DNA of 64,000 nucleotides from Sulfitobacter sp. W027 (GTDB taxonomy: Bacteria; Pseudomonadota; Alphaproteobacteria; Rhodobacterales; Rhodobacteraceae): the NCBI RefSeq assembly GCF_025143985.1, contig NZ_CP083564.1, positions 2,171,501 to 2,235,500 on the forward strand. Direction: 5' to 3'. Below are positions 53,265 to 62,771 of this stretch, piece by piece (the stretch's first letter is position 1; each line of letters opens with the position of its first letter). The notes under the pieces were generated by a model. That model ran no database searches. It was not told the DNA's origin and was given only the letters and a program-made list of their open reading frames with translations. The translations under genes were made by a program, and so were the position numbers.

Positions 53265-53812
53265 GCGATGTTTGATCCGTCCGTGTCGCCGGCCATCAAA
53301 GTGTCCTGCCCGAATGGCTTGAACCCGATGCCCTTGCTCTGGCGGCCCCATTTACGAGCGAGCTCGATAAGATGCAAGGCCGCAGCCGCCGCGCCACCGC
53401 CTTTGTTTTGCCCCGCAGGGTCGGCGCGGACCTCGGCCTGTTTTTTGTTCTCGACCGTCAGAATGCCGTTGCCGATGCAAAGCCCTTGCAGACCAAGCAG
53501 TTGCAAGGCGCGGCTGCTGTCGTTGCAGACGGTTTCGTAATGCGTCGTCTCGCCACGGATCACACAACCAAGCGCGACATAGCCGTCGAAATTGCTGCCC
53601 CGGTCGGAAATGCCGATGGCGGTGGGAATCTCCAACGCGCCGGGCATCTCAATGACCTCATAGGTCGCGCCCGCGGCCTCAAGCTCGGCCTTGGCGCCGG
53701 TCAACAGACCGTTCGCGATGTCCGAGTAATAGGGCGAGACGACGATCAGCAGCTTCACCGGTTCGTCGAAGCTGGGGCGCGGCAGGATGGTGTGTTCTTC
53801 GGCAGCAGCCAT
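53261..53812 (-). CDS. ribH: 6,7-Dimethyl-8-ribityllumazine synthase
   Basis: 183 residues from the ATG at 53812. Substrate sites are visible: PGALEIPTAI, VALGCVIRGETTHYETVCNDSSRAL with the catalytic histidine in TTHYE, and IGNGILTVENKKQAEVRADP. The first 20 residues are an extra, non-conserved leader. It condenses the butanone phosphate with the pyrimidine to make lumazine. It starts four bases past the ribBX stop. Confidence 0.95.
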   Translation of the reverse strand: MAAAEEHTILPRPSFDEPVKLLIVVSPYYSDIANGLLTGAKAELEAAGATYEVIEMPGALEIPTAIGISDRGSNFDGYVALGCVIRGETTHYETVCNDSSRALQLLGLQGLCIGNGILTVENKKQAEVRADPAGQNKGGGAAAAALHLIELARKWGRQSKGIGFKPFGQDTLMAGDTDGSNIA

Positions 53813-53816
53813 GGGT

Positions 53817-54941
53817 TTACTCCGTGGTGATGGGCCGGGTGCCCACGATTTCCAGCGCATAGGCGTCGAGGCCCAGATAGCGCGTGTCGGGATTGTCGGT
53901 CAGCAGGACCAGTTCATGCAGTCCCATCGACGACAGGATCTGCGCGCCCAGCCCGGTGCGTTTGATCGTGCGCGGGCGGTCGTCATCCTCTGGGTCCAGC
54001 TTGAGGCGCGGATAAGGATCGCGGAACAGCACAACAGCGCCGCGGCCCTCATCAGCGATGATCTGCATTGCGCGGGGCAATTCATCCGCCGGGCTGGGGC
54101 CGAGGCCGAGGATATCCTCCAGCGCATTGATCGCATGGGTCCGGATCAGCACCGGCTGGGGGGTTGAGATATCGCCCTTGGTCAGCACCACATGGTCGGT
54201 GCCGGTGATCTGATCGGAGAACACCCGCATCTGCCAGTCGCCGCCATAGGCCGAGGTCACGGTGCGGCTGTCCCGCTCAACCAGCAGGTTGTCATGCTTG
54301 TGGCGGTAGGTGATGAGATCGCTGATCGTGCCGATCTTGAGCCCGTGTTCGGCGGCGAATTCCACCAGATCGGGCAGACGGGCCATTTCGCCATCGTCTT
54401 TCATGATCTCGCAGATCACGCCCGAAGGGTGCAGCCCCGCAAGTCGCGAAATATCGACTGCCGCTTCGGTATGCCCTGCCCGCACCAGCACGCCACCATC
54501 ACGGGCGCGCAGGGGGAAGACATGGCCGGGGGTGGCGATATCCGCCGAGCCCGCTTGCTCAGAGATCGCCACCGCCACGGTCAGCGCGCGGTCGGCGGCG
54601 GAGATACCCGTGCTCACGCCTTCACGCGCTTCAATACTAACGGTGAATGCCGTTTCATGCCGCGAGGAGTTGTTCACCGCCATCATCGGCAGGCCGAGGT
54701 GATCAACCCGCGCCGAGGTCATCGGCAGACAGATCAGCCCGCGCCCGTGGGTCGCCATGAAGTTGATCGCCGCGGCATCGGCAAACTGCGCCGGGATCAC
54801 CAGATCGCCTTCGTTCTCGCGGTCCTCGTGGTCCACCAGAATGAACATACGGCCTTGGCGTGCGTCTTCGATGATCTCTTCGATCGAAGAAATCGCGTCG
54901 CTCAGCCCTGTCTCGACCGGTCCGGGTTTGTCAAATTGCAT
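53817..54941 (-). CDS. ribB: 3,4-Dihydroxy-2-butanone 4-phosphate synthase with degenerate GTP cyclohydrolase II domain (RibBX)
   Basis: 374 residues. The RibB half (about 15-210) is complete: FILVDHEDRENEGDLVIPAQ, FMATHGRGLICLPM, RAGHTEAAVDISRLAGLHPSGVICEIM. The second half has the RibA fold but not its chemistry: where true GTP cyclohydrolase II has GExLTGDxFxSxRCDC, this protein has RTHAINALEDILGLGP, with no zinc cysteines. Such RibBX proteins are known in proteobacteria and do not replace RibA. A separate ribA must exist elsewhere. It lies between ribE and ribH. Confidence 0.9.
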   Translation of the reverse strand: MQFDKPGPVETGLSDAISSIEEIIEDARQGRMFILVDHEDRENEGDLVIPAQFADAAAINFMATHGRGLICLPMTSARVDHLGLPMMAVNNSSRHETAFTVSIEAREGVSTGISAADRALTVAVAISEQAGSADIATPGHVFPLRARDGGVLVRAGHTEAAVDISRLAGLHPSGVICEIMKDDGEMARLPDLVEFAAEHGLKIGTISDLITYRHKHDNLLVERDSRTVTSAYGGDWQMRVFSDQITGTDHVVLTKGDISTPQPVLIRTHAINALEDILGLGPSPADELPRAMQIIADEGRGAVVLFRDPYPRLKLDPEDDDRPRTIKRTGLGAQILSSMGLHELVLLTDNPDTRYLGLDAYALEIVGTRPITTE

Positions 54942-55023
54942 CGGCTGCTTTCCATCTATCTGTTGCCCGGCTCTTAGCCTGACCCGCGCCGCTTGGCCAG
55001 AGTGGGCTACGCAGGGCGCGGCG

Positions 55024-55611
55024 TCACATCTCGTTCAGGCGTGCCACGTAACGGGCCAGCGTGTCGATTTCGAGGTTCACCAGATCACCCACGCGTGCGT
55101 CACCCCAAGTGGTCACCTCTTTGGTATGCGGAATGAAGTTGATGCCAAAATTGCAGCCATCGACGTCATTCACCGTCAGCGAGGTGCCATTCAGCGCGAC
55201 CGAGCCCTTTTGCGCGATGAACCGCGCCAGTTCCTTTGGCGCGCGAAGCGTAACGCGGGTGCTGTCGCCCTCATCTTTCATCTCAATAATCTCGGCCACG
55301 CCATCAACATGGCCCGAGACGATATGCCCGCCCAGCTCGTCGCCCACCTTCAACGCCCGCTCAAGGTTCACGCGCCGCCCTTCGGCCCAATGCTTGCCGA
55401 GGTTGGTCTTGGATACAGTCTCGGCGCTGATCTGCACCTCGTACCAATCATCGCCCAGTCCCACGACCGTCAGGCAGACCCCATCGCTGGCGATCGACGC
55501 CCCCATGTCGATACCAGAAGTGTCATAACGCGTCTGGATACGCGCGCGCAGATCGCCTTCCTGCTCCAGCTTGGTCACGGTGCCAACGTCGGTGATAATG
55601 CCGGTGAACAT
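55024..55611 (-). CDS. ribE: Riboflavin synthase alpha chain
   Basis: 195 residues from the ATG at 55611. Two lumazine-binding barrels repeat: MFTGIITDVGTV with SIASDGVCLTVV, then HIVSGHVDGVAEI with SVALNGTSLTVNDV. Two lumazine molecules dismutate to riboflavin. The 82-base gap to ribBX has no riboswitch. Its upstream neighbour on the other strand is kpsS, so ribE needs a promoter of its own, separate from ribD. Confidence 0.95.
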   Translation of the reverse strand: MFTGIITDVGTVTKLEQEGDLRARIQTRYDTSGIDMGASIASDGVCLTVVGLGDDWYEVQISAETVSKTNLGKHWAEGRRVNLERALKVGDELGGHIVSGHVDGVAEIIEMKDEGDSTRVTLRAPKELARFIAQKGSVALNGTSLTVNDVDGCNFGINFIPHTKEVTTWGDARVGDLVNLEIDTLARYVARLNEM

Positions 55612-55740
55612 GGGGTGGGCTCCTTTGCAGTTTGGCGCAGTGGTAAACCCGCGCACCGCCACAGGCAAGAGCGGGTGACGCCACATTGTCGCCCCTATTA
55701 TATGGTGGTTAAGAGGGCAATGACCCACCGAAGGACCAGA

Positions 55741-57033
55741 ATGACCGTGACCGCCGCCCCGACCAGAACCTTCCTGTTCCTGCAAGGCCCGCACGGCCCT
55801 TTCTTCAACAGTCTGGGCAAGATGCTGCGCCGGGCCGGCGCTGAGGTCTGGCGCGTAGGGTTCAACGCGGGCGACCGGGCCTTTTGGTTTCATCCTTCGA
55901 CCTACATCCCCTATCGCGGCACGGTCGAGGACTGGCCCCAGACTTTTGCGACCCTGCTGGGCGAAAAGCAGGTCACCGATATCGTGCTCTACGGCGACAC
56001 GCGGCCCATCCACGCCGAAGCAGTGGCCGAGGCCAAGCGCCGGGGCATCACCGTGCATGTCTTTGAGGAAGGCTACATGCGGCCCTATTGGGTCACCTAT
56101 GAGCGCGGCGGGTCGAACGGCAACTCGCGCCTGATGGAGATGACCATCCCACAGATGCAGGCAGCGCTGGCGCGCTCGGACATGGAAGCCCCCCTGCCCC
56201 CGGGCCATTGGGGCGACATGCGCCATCACATCTTCTACGGCGCACTTTACCACTGGTTCGTGATGTTCCGAAACGGCGATTACCGCAATTTCAAACCACA
56301 TCGCAGCCTGCCGGTGACCAAGGAATTCCGCCTCTACCTCAAGCGTTTATTGCTGATGCCGGTACTTGCCGCCGACCGTCTACTGGCCACGCTGAAAATC
56401 CGGCTGGGCGGCTTCCCCTATCATCTGGCGCTGCTGCAACTGGAGCATGACTCCTCTTTCCAGAAACACTCACCCTTCAACACAATGGCAGATTTCCTTG
56501 AACTGGTGATCGAAGGTTTCGCCAAGGGCGCGCCGCAGCATCACCACCTCGTCATCAAGGCGCATCCATTGGAGGATGGTCGCGTGCCGGTGCGGCGCGA
56601 TGTCAAACGGTTGGCCCGCACGTATGGGGTTTCTGACCGTGTGCACTTCGTACGCGGCGGCAAGCTGGCGCAGCTGCTCAACGACACGCGCAGCGCGGTC
56701 ACAGTAAATTCCACCGCCGGGCAACAGGTGCTCTGGCGCGGCATCCCGCTCAAAGTCTTTGGTCGGGCGGTCTATTCTCAGCCTGAGTTCGTATCGGAGC
56801 AGCCCTTGCCGGAATTCTTTGCCACGGCCACCCGCCCCGACAACCGCGCCTATAAGGATTACCGCCGCTATCTGCTTGAAACCTCTCAGGTTCCGGGCGG
56901 CTTCTATGCTGCGCGGGGGCGGCGTCAGTTGCTGCGCCAAGTGGTCGATATGATGCTCGCGCCCGACGATCCATATGATGCGCTGGAACAGGGCACCGCG
57001 GCCCCTCGGCAACAGTTGCGGGTCGTCACCTGA
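55741..57033 (+). CDS. kpsS: Capsular polysaccharide export / Kdo transferase KpsS
   Basis: 430 residues from the ATG at 55741 (AAGGA seven bases ahead); the frame stays open far upstream but that part is antisense to ribE. The family motifs are FLFLQGPHGPFFNSLGKMLRRAGAEVWRVGFNAGDRAFW, VFEEGYMRPYWVTYE, LVIKAHPLEDGR and VTVNSTAGQQVLWRGIPLKVFGRAVY. KpsS adds the first Kdo residue to phosphatidylglycerol as the base of group 2-type capsules. kpsC lies two genes on. Confidence 0.93.
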   Translation: MTVTAAPTRTFLFLQGPHGPFFNSLGKMLRRAGAEVWRVGFNAGDRAFWFHPSTYIPYRGTVEDWPQTFATLLGEKQVTDIVLYGDTRPIHAEAVAEAKRRGITVHVFEEGYMRPYWVTYERGGSNGNSRLMEMTIPQMQAALARSDMEAPLPPGHWGDMRHHIFYGALYHWFVMFRNGDYRNFKPHRSLPVTKEFRLYLKRLLLMPVLAADRLLATLKIRLGGFPYHLALLQLEHDSSFQKHSPFNTMADFLELVIEGFAKGAPQHHHLVIKAHPLEDGRVPVRRDVKRLARTYGVSDRVHFVRGGKLAQLLNDTRSAVTVNSTAGQQVLWRGIPLKVFGRAVYSQPEFVSEQPLPEFFATATRPDNRAYKDYRRYLLETSQVPGGFYAARGRRQLLRQVVDMMLAPDDPYDALEQGTAAPRQQLRVVT

Positions 57034-57147
57034 CTTAACCCATTCCGCCCTGTAGATTTTTTCTCAGGGCTCCGCTAAGTTGCAAAGTAATACGTCAAAA
57101 CAATTGGCGATTTCGAGGCAGATATTTCAGGTCGAGGAGACCGGGCA

Positions 57148-58281
57148 GTGAAATCCGTAACATTCCGGTGGGCGCGTCCCGTCGCAGCATTGGCGGCATT
57201 GGCCGTCATCTCATCTTGTGGCTTGCCACAGGTCGGGCCGAACAAACGGCAGATTTACGCAGGATCCGTACAGCGCGAGGGCGACGCCTTTGTCGTGGCC
57301 GTGAACGACCGCGTGACCCGCGCCATCGCCGTGGCCCCCGCACTCGGCTTTTCGGAAAGCTTCAAAAACGCGGGCCGGGTCGGTTCTGACACGATTCAGC
57401 CGGGTGATATTCTTGGCATTACCGTCTACGAAAACGTTGACGACCCGCTACTGGGTGTCGAAGGCGCCCCTGCCACCCTGCTTGAAGAAGTGCAGGTCGA
57501 TGGCGCGGGCTTTATCTTTATCCCCTACGCCGGCCGGATCCGCGCTGCGGGCAATACGCCCGAGGCCATCCGACGCATCATCACCCAGAAGTTGGGCGAG
57601 CAGACCCCCGATCCGCAGGTCGAAGTGCGCCGCGCCGCAGGCGATGGCTCGACCGTATCACTGATCGGCTCCATCGGCGCGCAGGGCGTTTATCCGATTG
57701 AGCGCCCCACCCGCACTCTGGCCGCCATGCTGGCGCGCGCAGGTGGTGTGACCATCATTCCCGAAATTGCACAGGTGACCGTGATCCGTGGCGGGCAGCG
57801 CGGCAAAATCTGGTTCCAAGACCTCTACGACCACCCCGAACTCGACATCGCACTGCGCCCCGGCGACCGTATCTTGGTTGAGGAAGACACCCGCTCTTTC
57901 ACCGCCCTCGGTGCCACCGGCGGTCAGGCGCGCGTGCCCTTTGAGTCGCAAAACCTATCGCTGCTAGAAGGCATCGCACAGGTTGGCGGGCTCAGCCCGA
58001 TCTCTGCTGATCCCACAGGTGTCTTCGTCTTCCGCAACGAGCCCGAAGAGGTCGCCGAGCAGGTGCTGGGCCGCAGCGACCTGACAGGCGCGCAGCGTAT
58101 GGTCTATGTGACCGATCTGACCAAACCCAACGGCATGTTCATGGCCCGTGACTTTGTAATCCGCGACGGTGACACAATCTATGTGACCGAAGCGCCCTTT
58201 ACCCAGTGGAGCAAGGTAATCTCGGCCATCACCGGCACCGCAGGGTCGGCAGACAGCATCTCATCGCTTACCAGCGGCTGA
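57148..58281 (+). CDS. Polysaccharide export outer-membrane lipoprotein (Wza/KpsD-like)
   Basis: 377 residues with a GTG start at 57148 (GAGGAGAC ahead). A lipoprotein signal ends in AVISSCG, with the lipid cysteine at residue 24. The Poly_export domain follows (IQPGDILGITVYENVDDPLLG, VDGAGFIFIPYAGRIRAAGNTPEAIRRIITQKL), then SLBB-type domains (VSLIGSIGAQGVYPI, LRPGDRILVEED). It should form the outer-membrane channel for capsule export. It lies between kpsS and kpsC, with 114 bases ahead that may hold a second promoter. Confidence 0.9.
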   Translation: MKSVTFRWARPVAALAALAVISSCGLPQVGPNKRQIYAGSVQREGDAFVVAVNDRVTRAIAVAPALGFSESFKNAGRVGSDTIQPGDILGITVYENVDDPLLGVEGAPATLLEEVQVDGAGFIFIPYAGRIRAAGNTPEAIRRIITQKLGEQTPDPQVEVRRAAGDGSTVSLIGSIGAQGVYPIERPTRTLAAMLARAGGVTIIPEIAQVTVIRGGQRGKIWFQDLYDHPELDIALRPGDRILVEEDTRSFTALGATGGQARVPFESQNLSLLEGIAQVGGLSPISADPTGVFVFRNEPEEVAEQVLGRSDLTGAQRMVYVTDLTKPNGMFMARDFVIRDGDTIYVTEAPFTQWSKVISAITGTAGSADSISSLTSG

Positions 58282-58290
58282 TCCACGCCG

Positions 58291-60315
58291 GTGGCCTTTG
58301 AACCTGACCCATACCAATACCCCGCCGCCGGTCCCGAAAGGGGCCGGCGGCTTTTCGTATATAACGGTGGGTTTCTGACGCAGCGCCGGGTGCGGCGCAT
58401 TTTGCAAATGTCCGGCCATTCCCTACGGCTTGGCCTGCCCGGCCCCGGCGATGCCGTGGCAGTGTGGGGCAACTCCCCCACCGCGCATCGCGGGCTGGCC
58501 GTGGCGGCAAAGCGCGACGTGCCGGTGATCCGGGTCGAGGACGCGTGGCTGCGCTCGCTCCATCCGGGGCGCGCGGGCGAGCCGCCCTTGGGCCTGCTGA
58601 TCGACAGTCGGGGCGCGCATTTCGACCCTGCCCAGCCCTCGGACCTTGAAGAGCTTCTTGCCCATCACCCGCTCGACGACACCGCGCTCTTGAACCGTGC
58701 GCGGGGCGGCATGGCGCAGTTGGCCGAAGCGCATCTAACCAAATACGCAGGTTTTGACGCGGACACGCCCGCGCCCGATCCCGGCTATGTGCTTGTGATC
58801 GACCAGACACGCGGCGATGCCTCCGTGACCGCCTCAGGGGCGGATCGGGGGCGGTTTCTGGAGATGCTCGTTTTCGCGCAGGAAGAACACCCCGGCGCGC
58901 GGGTCATCATAAAGAGCCATCCCGAAACGGCACAGGGCTACCGCGCCGGGCATTACGGCCCCGAGGATACCAACGACCGCATCACCCTGCTGACCGATCC
59001 TGTCAGCCCTTGGACGCTGTTCGAAGGGGCGGTTGGCGTCTATACCGTTTCCTCGCAAATGGGGTTCGAGGCGATTTTCGCAGGCCACAAGCCGCGCGTT
59101 TTTGGCCAGCCTTTCTACGCCGGATGGGGTCTGACGGAGGATGAAATCCCCGTCCAACGCCGCCAGCGCCGCCTCACCCGCGCGCAGCTTTTTGCAGCGG
59201 CGATGATCCTTTACCCCACATGGTACGATCCCTATCGCGACCGGCTGGGCAGCTTTGAGACCGCTGTTACGTCCCTCGCCGCGCAGGCCCGCGCATGGCG
59301 CGAGGATCATGCCGGCTGGGACGCTTGGGGCATGCGCCTGTGGAAGCGCCGCCCGTTGCAGCAGTTCTTCGGCCAGCCGACCCCAATCCGCTTTCGCAAA
59401 GGCCCGCCGGAGGCGCCTGCGCCCCCCCGCCGCGCCATGGTCTGGGCCAGCAAGGCTGACACCGCGCCAAGGGATGCCTTCCAGGTGGAGGATGGGTTTC
59501 TGCGCTCACGCGGCCTCGGCGCCGAACTGGTGCCGCCTTTGTCGTTGGTCTGCGATAATCTGGGAATCTACTACGATCCCGAAGGGCCAAGCCGCTTGGA
59601 AAAATGGATCGAAAAACGCGCTGTCCTTCGCTCTGATCAACATGTCCGCGCCCGCGCGCTGATTGAAACGCTCACCGGGGCGGGCCTGAGCAAATACAAC
59701 CTCGGCGGGGCCGCGCCCGAGCTGCCGCCAGGCCGCCGCATTTTGGTGCCGGGTCAGGTGGAGGATGACGCCTCGATCCTTACGGGCACAAGCGGGGTGC
59801 GCACCAACGCGGCTTTGCTCGCCGCCGCCCGCGCCGCCAACCCCGATGCGGTGATCCTCTATAAACCTCACCCGGATGTCGAAGCCGGGCTGCGCAAAGG
59901 CGCGACCGACGCAGGACATGCCGATCTGGTCCTGCACAATGCCGATCCCATGGCGCTGCTGGGCCAAGTCGATGCGGTCTGGACCATGACCTCGCTTCTG
60001 GGGTTTGAGGCTCTGCTGCGCCGCGTGCCGGTCGTGACCTTGGGCGCGCCCTTCTACGCAGGTTGGGGCCTGACCGAAGACCACGGCGACGTTCCGCCCC
60101 GCCGCCGCGCGCGGGTTACGCTGGAGGGGTTGGTACATGCCGCGCTCATCGACTACCCGCGCTACCGCGATCCCGTCAGCGGCTTGTCCTGTCCGGTCGA
60201 AGTCGTGGTCGAACGGCTCGCCACCGGGCATATGCCCCGCGCCGGGCTGGACAATCGGCTGCTGTCGAAACTCCAAGGGGTCTTTGCCAGCCAGAACCAT
60301 CTTTGGCGGCGGTAG
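58291..60315 (+). CDS. kpsC: Capsular polysaccharide Kdo transferase KpsC
   Basis: 674 residues with a GTG start nine bases past the preceding stop. Two related glycosyltransferase modules lie in tandem; each carries the FYAGWGLTED motif (about residues 274 and 587). Each also has the strand-helix pattern with YKPHPDVEAG-type or KSHPETAQG-type phosphate loops. KpsC extends the Kdo linker by adding alternating Kdo residues to the KpsS product. Its stop lies three bases from the ribD stop on the other strand, without a terminator. Confidence 0.93.
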   Translation: MAFEPDPYQYPAAGPERGRRLFVYNGGFLTQRRVRRILQMSGHSLRLGLPGPGDAVAVWGNSPTAHRGLAVAAKRDVPVIRVEDAWLRSLHPGRAGEPPLGLLIDSRGAHFDPAQPSDLEELLAHHPLDDTALLNRARGGMAQLAEAHLTKYAGFDADTPAPDPGYVLVIDQTRGDASVTASGADRGRFLEMLVFAQEEHPGARVIIKSHPETAQGYRAGHYGPEDTNDRITLLTDPVSPWTLFEGAVGVYTVSSQMGFEAIFAGHKPRVFGQPFYAGWGLTEDEIPVQRRQRRLTRAQLFAAAMILYPTWYDPYRDRLGSFETAVTSLAAQARAWREDHAGWDAWGMRLWKRRPLQQFFGQPTPIRFRKGPPEAPAPPRRAMVWASKADTAPRDAFQVEDGFLRSRGLGAELVPPLSLVCDNLGIYYDPEGPSRLEKWIEKRAVLRSDQHVRARALIETLTGAGLSKYNLGGAAPELPPGRRILVPGQVEDDASILTGTSGVRTNAALLAAARAANPDAVILYKPHPDVEAGLRKGATDAGHADLVLHNADPMALLGQVDAVWTMTSLLGFEALLRRVPVVTLGAPFYAGWGLTEDHGDVPPRRRARVTLEGLVHAALIDYPRYRDPVSGLSCPVEVVVERLATGHMPRAGLDNRLLSKLQGVFASQNHLWRR

Positions 60316-60318
60316 CGA

Positions 60319-61431
60319 TTAGGCCGGAGCGTTGCGCCGCCAGACATGAAGCAGGTCCGGTCCAATGCGTTGGCTCGATTGCAGCGCGAAACGCGGTGCT
60401 TCGGCCAAGCGCGACAGGCCAAGCGCGCCGATGCCGGGCAGACCCTCGGCCCCGATCACCAGCCCGGCGGTAAAGCCTACCAAGCGGTCCACCAGATCGG
60501 CCTCGATCAAAGACGCCGCCAAGGCGCTGCCGCCCTCGCAGAAAATCCGCGTCAGCCCATGTGTGGCCAACTGGCGCACTACATCCGCAGGGTCCAACTG
60601 CGCGCCCCGTGCCGCGCAGGGCAGCAAAGTCGCGCCGAGATCGGACCAAGTGCGCACAAGCGCCGGATCAGCGTCGCTGCCGTGGCAGAGGATCAAAGGA
60701 ATATCCGAAGCCGTCCGCGCCAACTGCCCCATCAGCGGTAAATCGAGCCTGCGTGAAACCACAACGCGAGCGGGTTGATGTGCCACGCCCAAGCCCCGTA
60801 CCGTAAGGCTTGGGTCATCCTTACGCGCCGTGCCCGCGCCAACCATCACCGCGTCGTGACGGCTACGCATGGCATGGGTCAGCCGCCGCGCCGGAGCGTC
60901 GGTGATCCACTGGCTTTCCCCAGTGCCGGTGGCAATGCGCCCGTCAAAAGAATTGGCGAGCTTCAGCGTCAGCATCGGGCGGCCCAGATCAGTACGGCAG
61001 AAGAACCCGGCATGATCGGCGCGGGCCTCAGACTCGCGCACCCCGACCTTAACCTCAATCCCCGCCGCGCGGAGCATCGCAATGCCGCGCCCATTGACCC
61101 GCGCATCATCGTCCTGTGTGGCGATCACCACCCGCGCGACACCCGCATCAATCAATGCCTGTGCACAGGGAGGCGTTTTACCGTGGTGAGAGCAAGGCTC
61201 AAGCGTGACGTAAACCGCCGCCCCCCGCGCGGCCTCACCGGCCTGCGCTAGCGCCTGTGGCTCTGCGTGGGGCCGCCCGCCGGGCTGAGTCCAACCGCGC
61301 CCAACGATACGGTCCCCTTGGGTAATCACACAGCCGACCGCCGGGTTAGGCCAAACATTGCCCTGCCCGCGCCGCCCCAAGGACAGCGCCAACGCCATGA
61401 AGCGCGCGTCGCTCACTCTATCGCCGGTCAC
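60319..61431 (-). CDS. ribD: Bifunctional riboflavin deaminase/reductase RibD
   Basis: 370 residues with a GTG start that overlaps the nrdR stop (GTGA). The N-terminal deaminase has the zinc site PHAEPQAL and [16 protein letters not shown] (about residues 50-85). The C-terminal reductase has [23 protein letters not shown] and [22 protein letters not shown]. It carries out two steps from the GTP-derived pyrimidine. In the usual order ribE would follow, but here the three capsule genes intervene. Confidence 0.95.
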   Translation of the reverse strand: MTGDRVSDARFMALALSLGRRGQGNVWPNPAVGCVITQGDRIVGRGWTQPGGRPHAEPQALAQAGEAARGAAVYVTLEPCSHHGKTPPCAQALIDAGVARVVIATQDDDARVNGRGIAMLRAAGIEVKVGVRESEARADHAGFFCRTDLGRPMLTLKLANSFDGRIATGTGESQWITDAPARRLTHAMRSRHDAVMVGAGTARKDDPSLTVRGLGVAHQPARVVVSRRLDLPLMGQLARTASDIPLILCHGSDADPALVRTWSDLGATLLPCAARGAQLDPADVVRQLATHGLTRIFCEGGSALAASLIEADLVDRLVGFTAGLVIGAEGLPGIGALGLSRLAEAPRFALQSSQRIGPDLLHVWRRNAPA

Positions 61432-61895
61432 TCTTCCGGAAGGGCGTCGGGGCGCAGTTCTTGAACGAATTTGTCGAAATCATCCGCTGCTTGGAAATTC
61501 TTGTACACAGAGGCAAAGCGCACGTAGGCCACAGTGTCGATCCGGGCCAGCGCCTCCATCACGATCTCACCGATATGTTTGGAACTGATATCGGTCTCGC
61601 CCATGCTTTCCAATCGGCGGACGATGCCCGAGATCATCTGATCGATACGTTCGGGATCAATGGGGCGTTTTTGCATGGAGATGCGGATCGAGCGTTCCAG
61701 CTTGTCGCGGTCGAAATCCTCGCGCTTACCGGAGGTTTTGATCACCACAAGATCGCGCAGTTGCACCCGTTCGTAAGTGGTAAAGCGGCCCCCGCAAGCC
61801 GGGCAGAACCGTCTGCGCCGGATCGAGACGTGATCCTCGGCCGGGCGGCTGTCTTTCACTTGGGTGTCGATATTTCCGCAAAACGGGCAGCGCAT
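61428..61895 (-). CDS. nrdR: Transcriptional repressor NrdR
   Basis: 155 residues. The N-terminal zinc ribbon is [42 protein letters not shown], followed by an ATP-cone domain ([29 protein letters not shown]). NrdR senses ATP/dATP and represses ribonucleotide-reductase genes. No nrd gene lies in the window. It is the first gene of the riboflavin transcript. Confidence 0.96.
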   Translation of the reverse strand: MRCPFCGNIDTQVKDSRPAEDHVSIRRRRFCPACGGRFTTYERVQLRDLVVIKTSGKREDFDRDKLERSIRISMQKRPIDPERIDQMISGIVRRLESMGETDISSKHIGEIVMEALARIDTVAYVRFASVYKNFQAADDFDKFVQELRPDALPEE

Positions 61896-61922
61896 GGGCC
61901 GTCCCCCTCTTCATCCTGCCTC

Positions 61923-61951
61923 ACTTGTGGGGCCCGCGGCCCTCTTGTCAA
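61923..61951 (-). promoter_or_regulatory. Putative sigma-70 type promoter of nrdR-ribD
   Basis: On the minus strand TTGACA (61951-61946), a 17-base spacer, then ACAAGT (61928-61923). The -35 is perfect and the -10 weak. The start would fall near 61916, about 20 bases ahead of nrdR. Confidence 0.35.
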
Positions 61952-62081
61952 AACTTATAGGGGAGCCGCGAGGTTTTGGGTAGAGAAGATTTTCACAGCT
62001 AGATGTTGCGTTCAAATATGTGTCATGGACCCAACGCTCTGCCCCCGCGTTGATCTGTGAAGATTATAAACGGAGCACTCC

Positions 62082-62753
62082 ATGACCAAGACACTTTTCC
62101 TCACCGGCGCCTCCAGCGGGATCGGCGCTGCCACTGCCCGTGCCGCCGCCAAAGCAGGTTGGAACATCGGCCTTTTTGCCCGCAGCGAAGACAAGTTGAA
62201 CGACCTCGCCGCCGAGATTGGCGATCAGGCGCTGGTGCTTGTGGGCGATGCCACGGACTACGATGCGCAGAAACAGGCGCTCGACAAGCTGGCCAATCAC
62301 TTTGGCGGGGTAGATGCCGCCTTTGCCAATGCCGGGCGCGGCACCAGCCCTGCGGGCACAGAGAACGGCGATCCGCAGGATTGGAAGGCGATGGTCGACC
62401 TCAATATCATGGGCGCGCTCTATACCGCTCATGCCGCCATGCCGCATCTGCGCAAAACCACCGGGCAATATGTCGTCACCGGCTCCGCCGCAGGGCGCCG
62501 CCATATCCAAGGCTCAATCTACAGCGCGACGAAGTGGTTCATCCACGGCTTAGCGGGCAATCTGGCCGATGAGATGGCCGAATGGGGCGGGCGCTGCATG
62601 GTTGTGTCCCCCGGAATGGTCGACACCGCGTTTTTTGATGAGGCCAAGCCCGACAAGCTGCAGCCCGAGGACGTGGCAAATGCCGTCATGCATGCCCTTG
62701 AGGCCCCGGCTCGTGCAGCTATCCGTGAGATCCACCTGATGCCAACGGGATAA
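62082..62753 (+). CDS. SDR family oxidoreductase
   Basis: 223 residues, a classical short-chain dehydrogenase: cofactor motif TGASSGIGAATARAA at about residues 8-22, NAGRG (in place of NNAG) and the catalytic YSATKW near residue 147, with the preceding serine in VVTGSAAG. The substrate is unknown. The N-terminal cofactor region (LFARSEDKL) suggests NADP. CGGAGCACTCC precedes the start. It is divergent from nrdR. Confidence 0.9.
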   Translation: MTKTLFLTGASSGIGAATARAAAKAGWNIGLFARSEDKLNDLAAEIGDQALVLVGDATDYDAQKQALDKLANHFGGVDAAFANAGRGTSPAGTENGDPQDWKAMVDLNIMGALYTAHAAMPHLRKTTGQYVVTGSAAGRRHIQGSIYSATKWFIHGLAGNLADEMAEWGGRCMVVSPGMVDTAFFDEAKPDKLQPEDVANAVMHALEAPARAAIREIHLMPTG

Positions 62754-62771
62754 GCCCTTCCCGGTCCGGCG

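Noticed and set aside
54942..55023. FMN riboswitch ahead of ribBX or ribE
   Set aside because: The gaps (82 bases before ribBX and 129 before ribE) do not contain the conserved RFN blocks.
54757..55740. Long upstream extension of kpsS
   Set aside because: It is antisense to ribE, and the KpsS family begins at the ATG at 55741 with a ribosome site.
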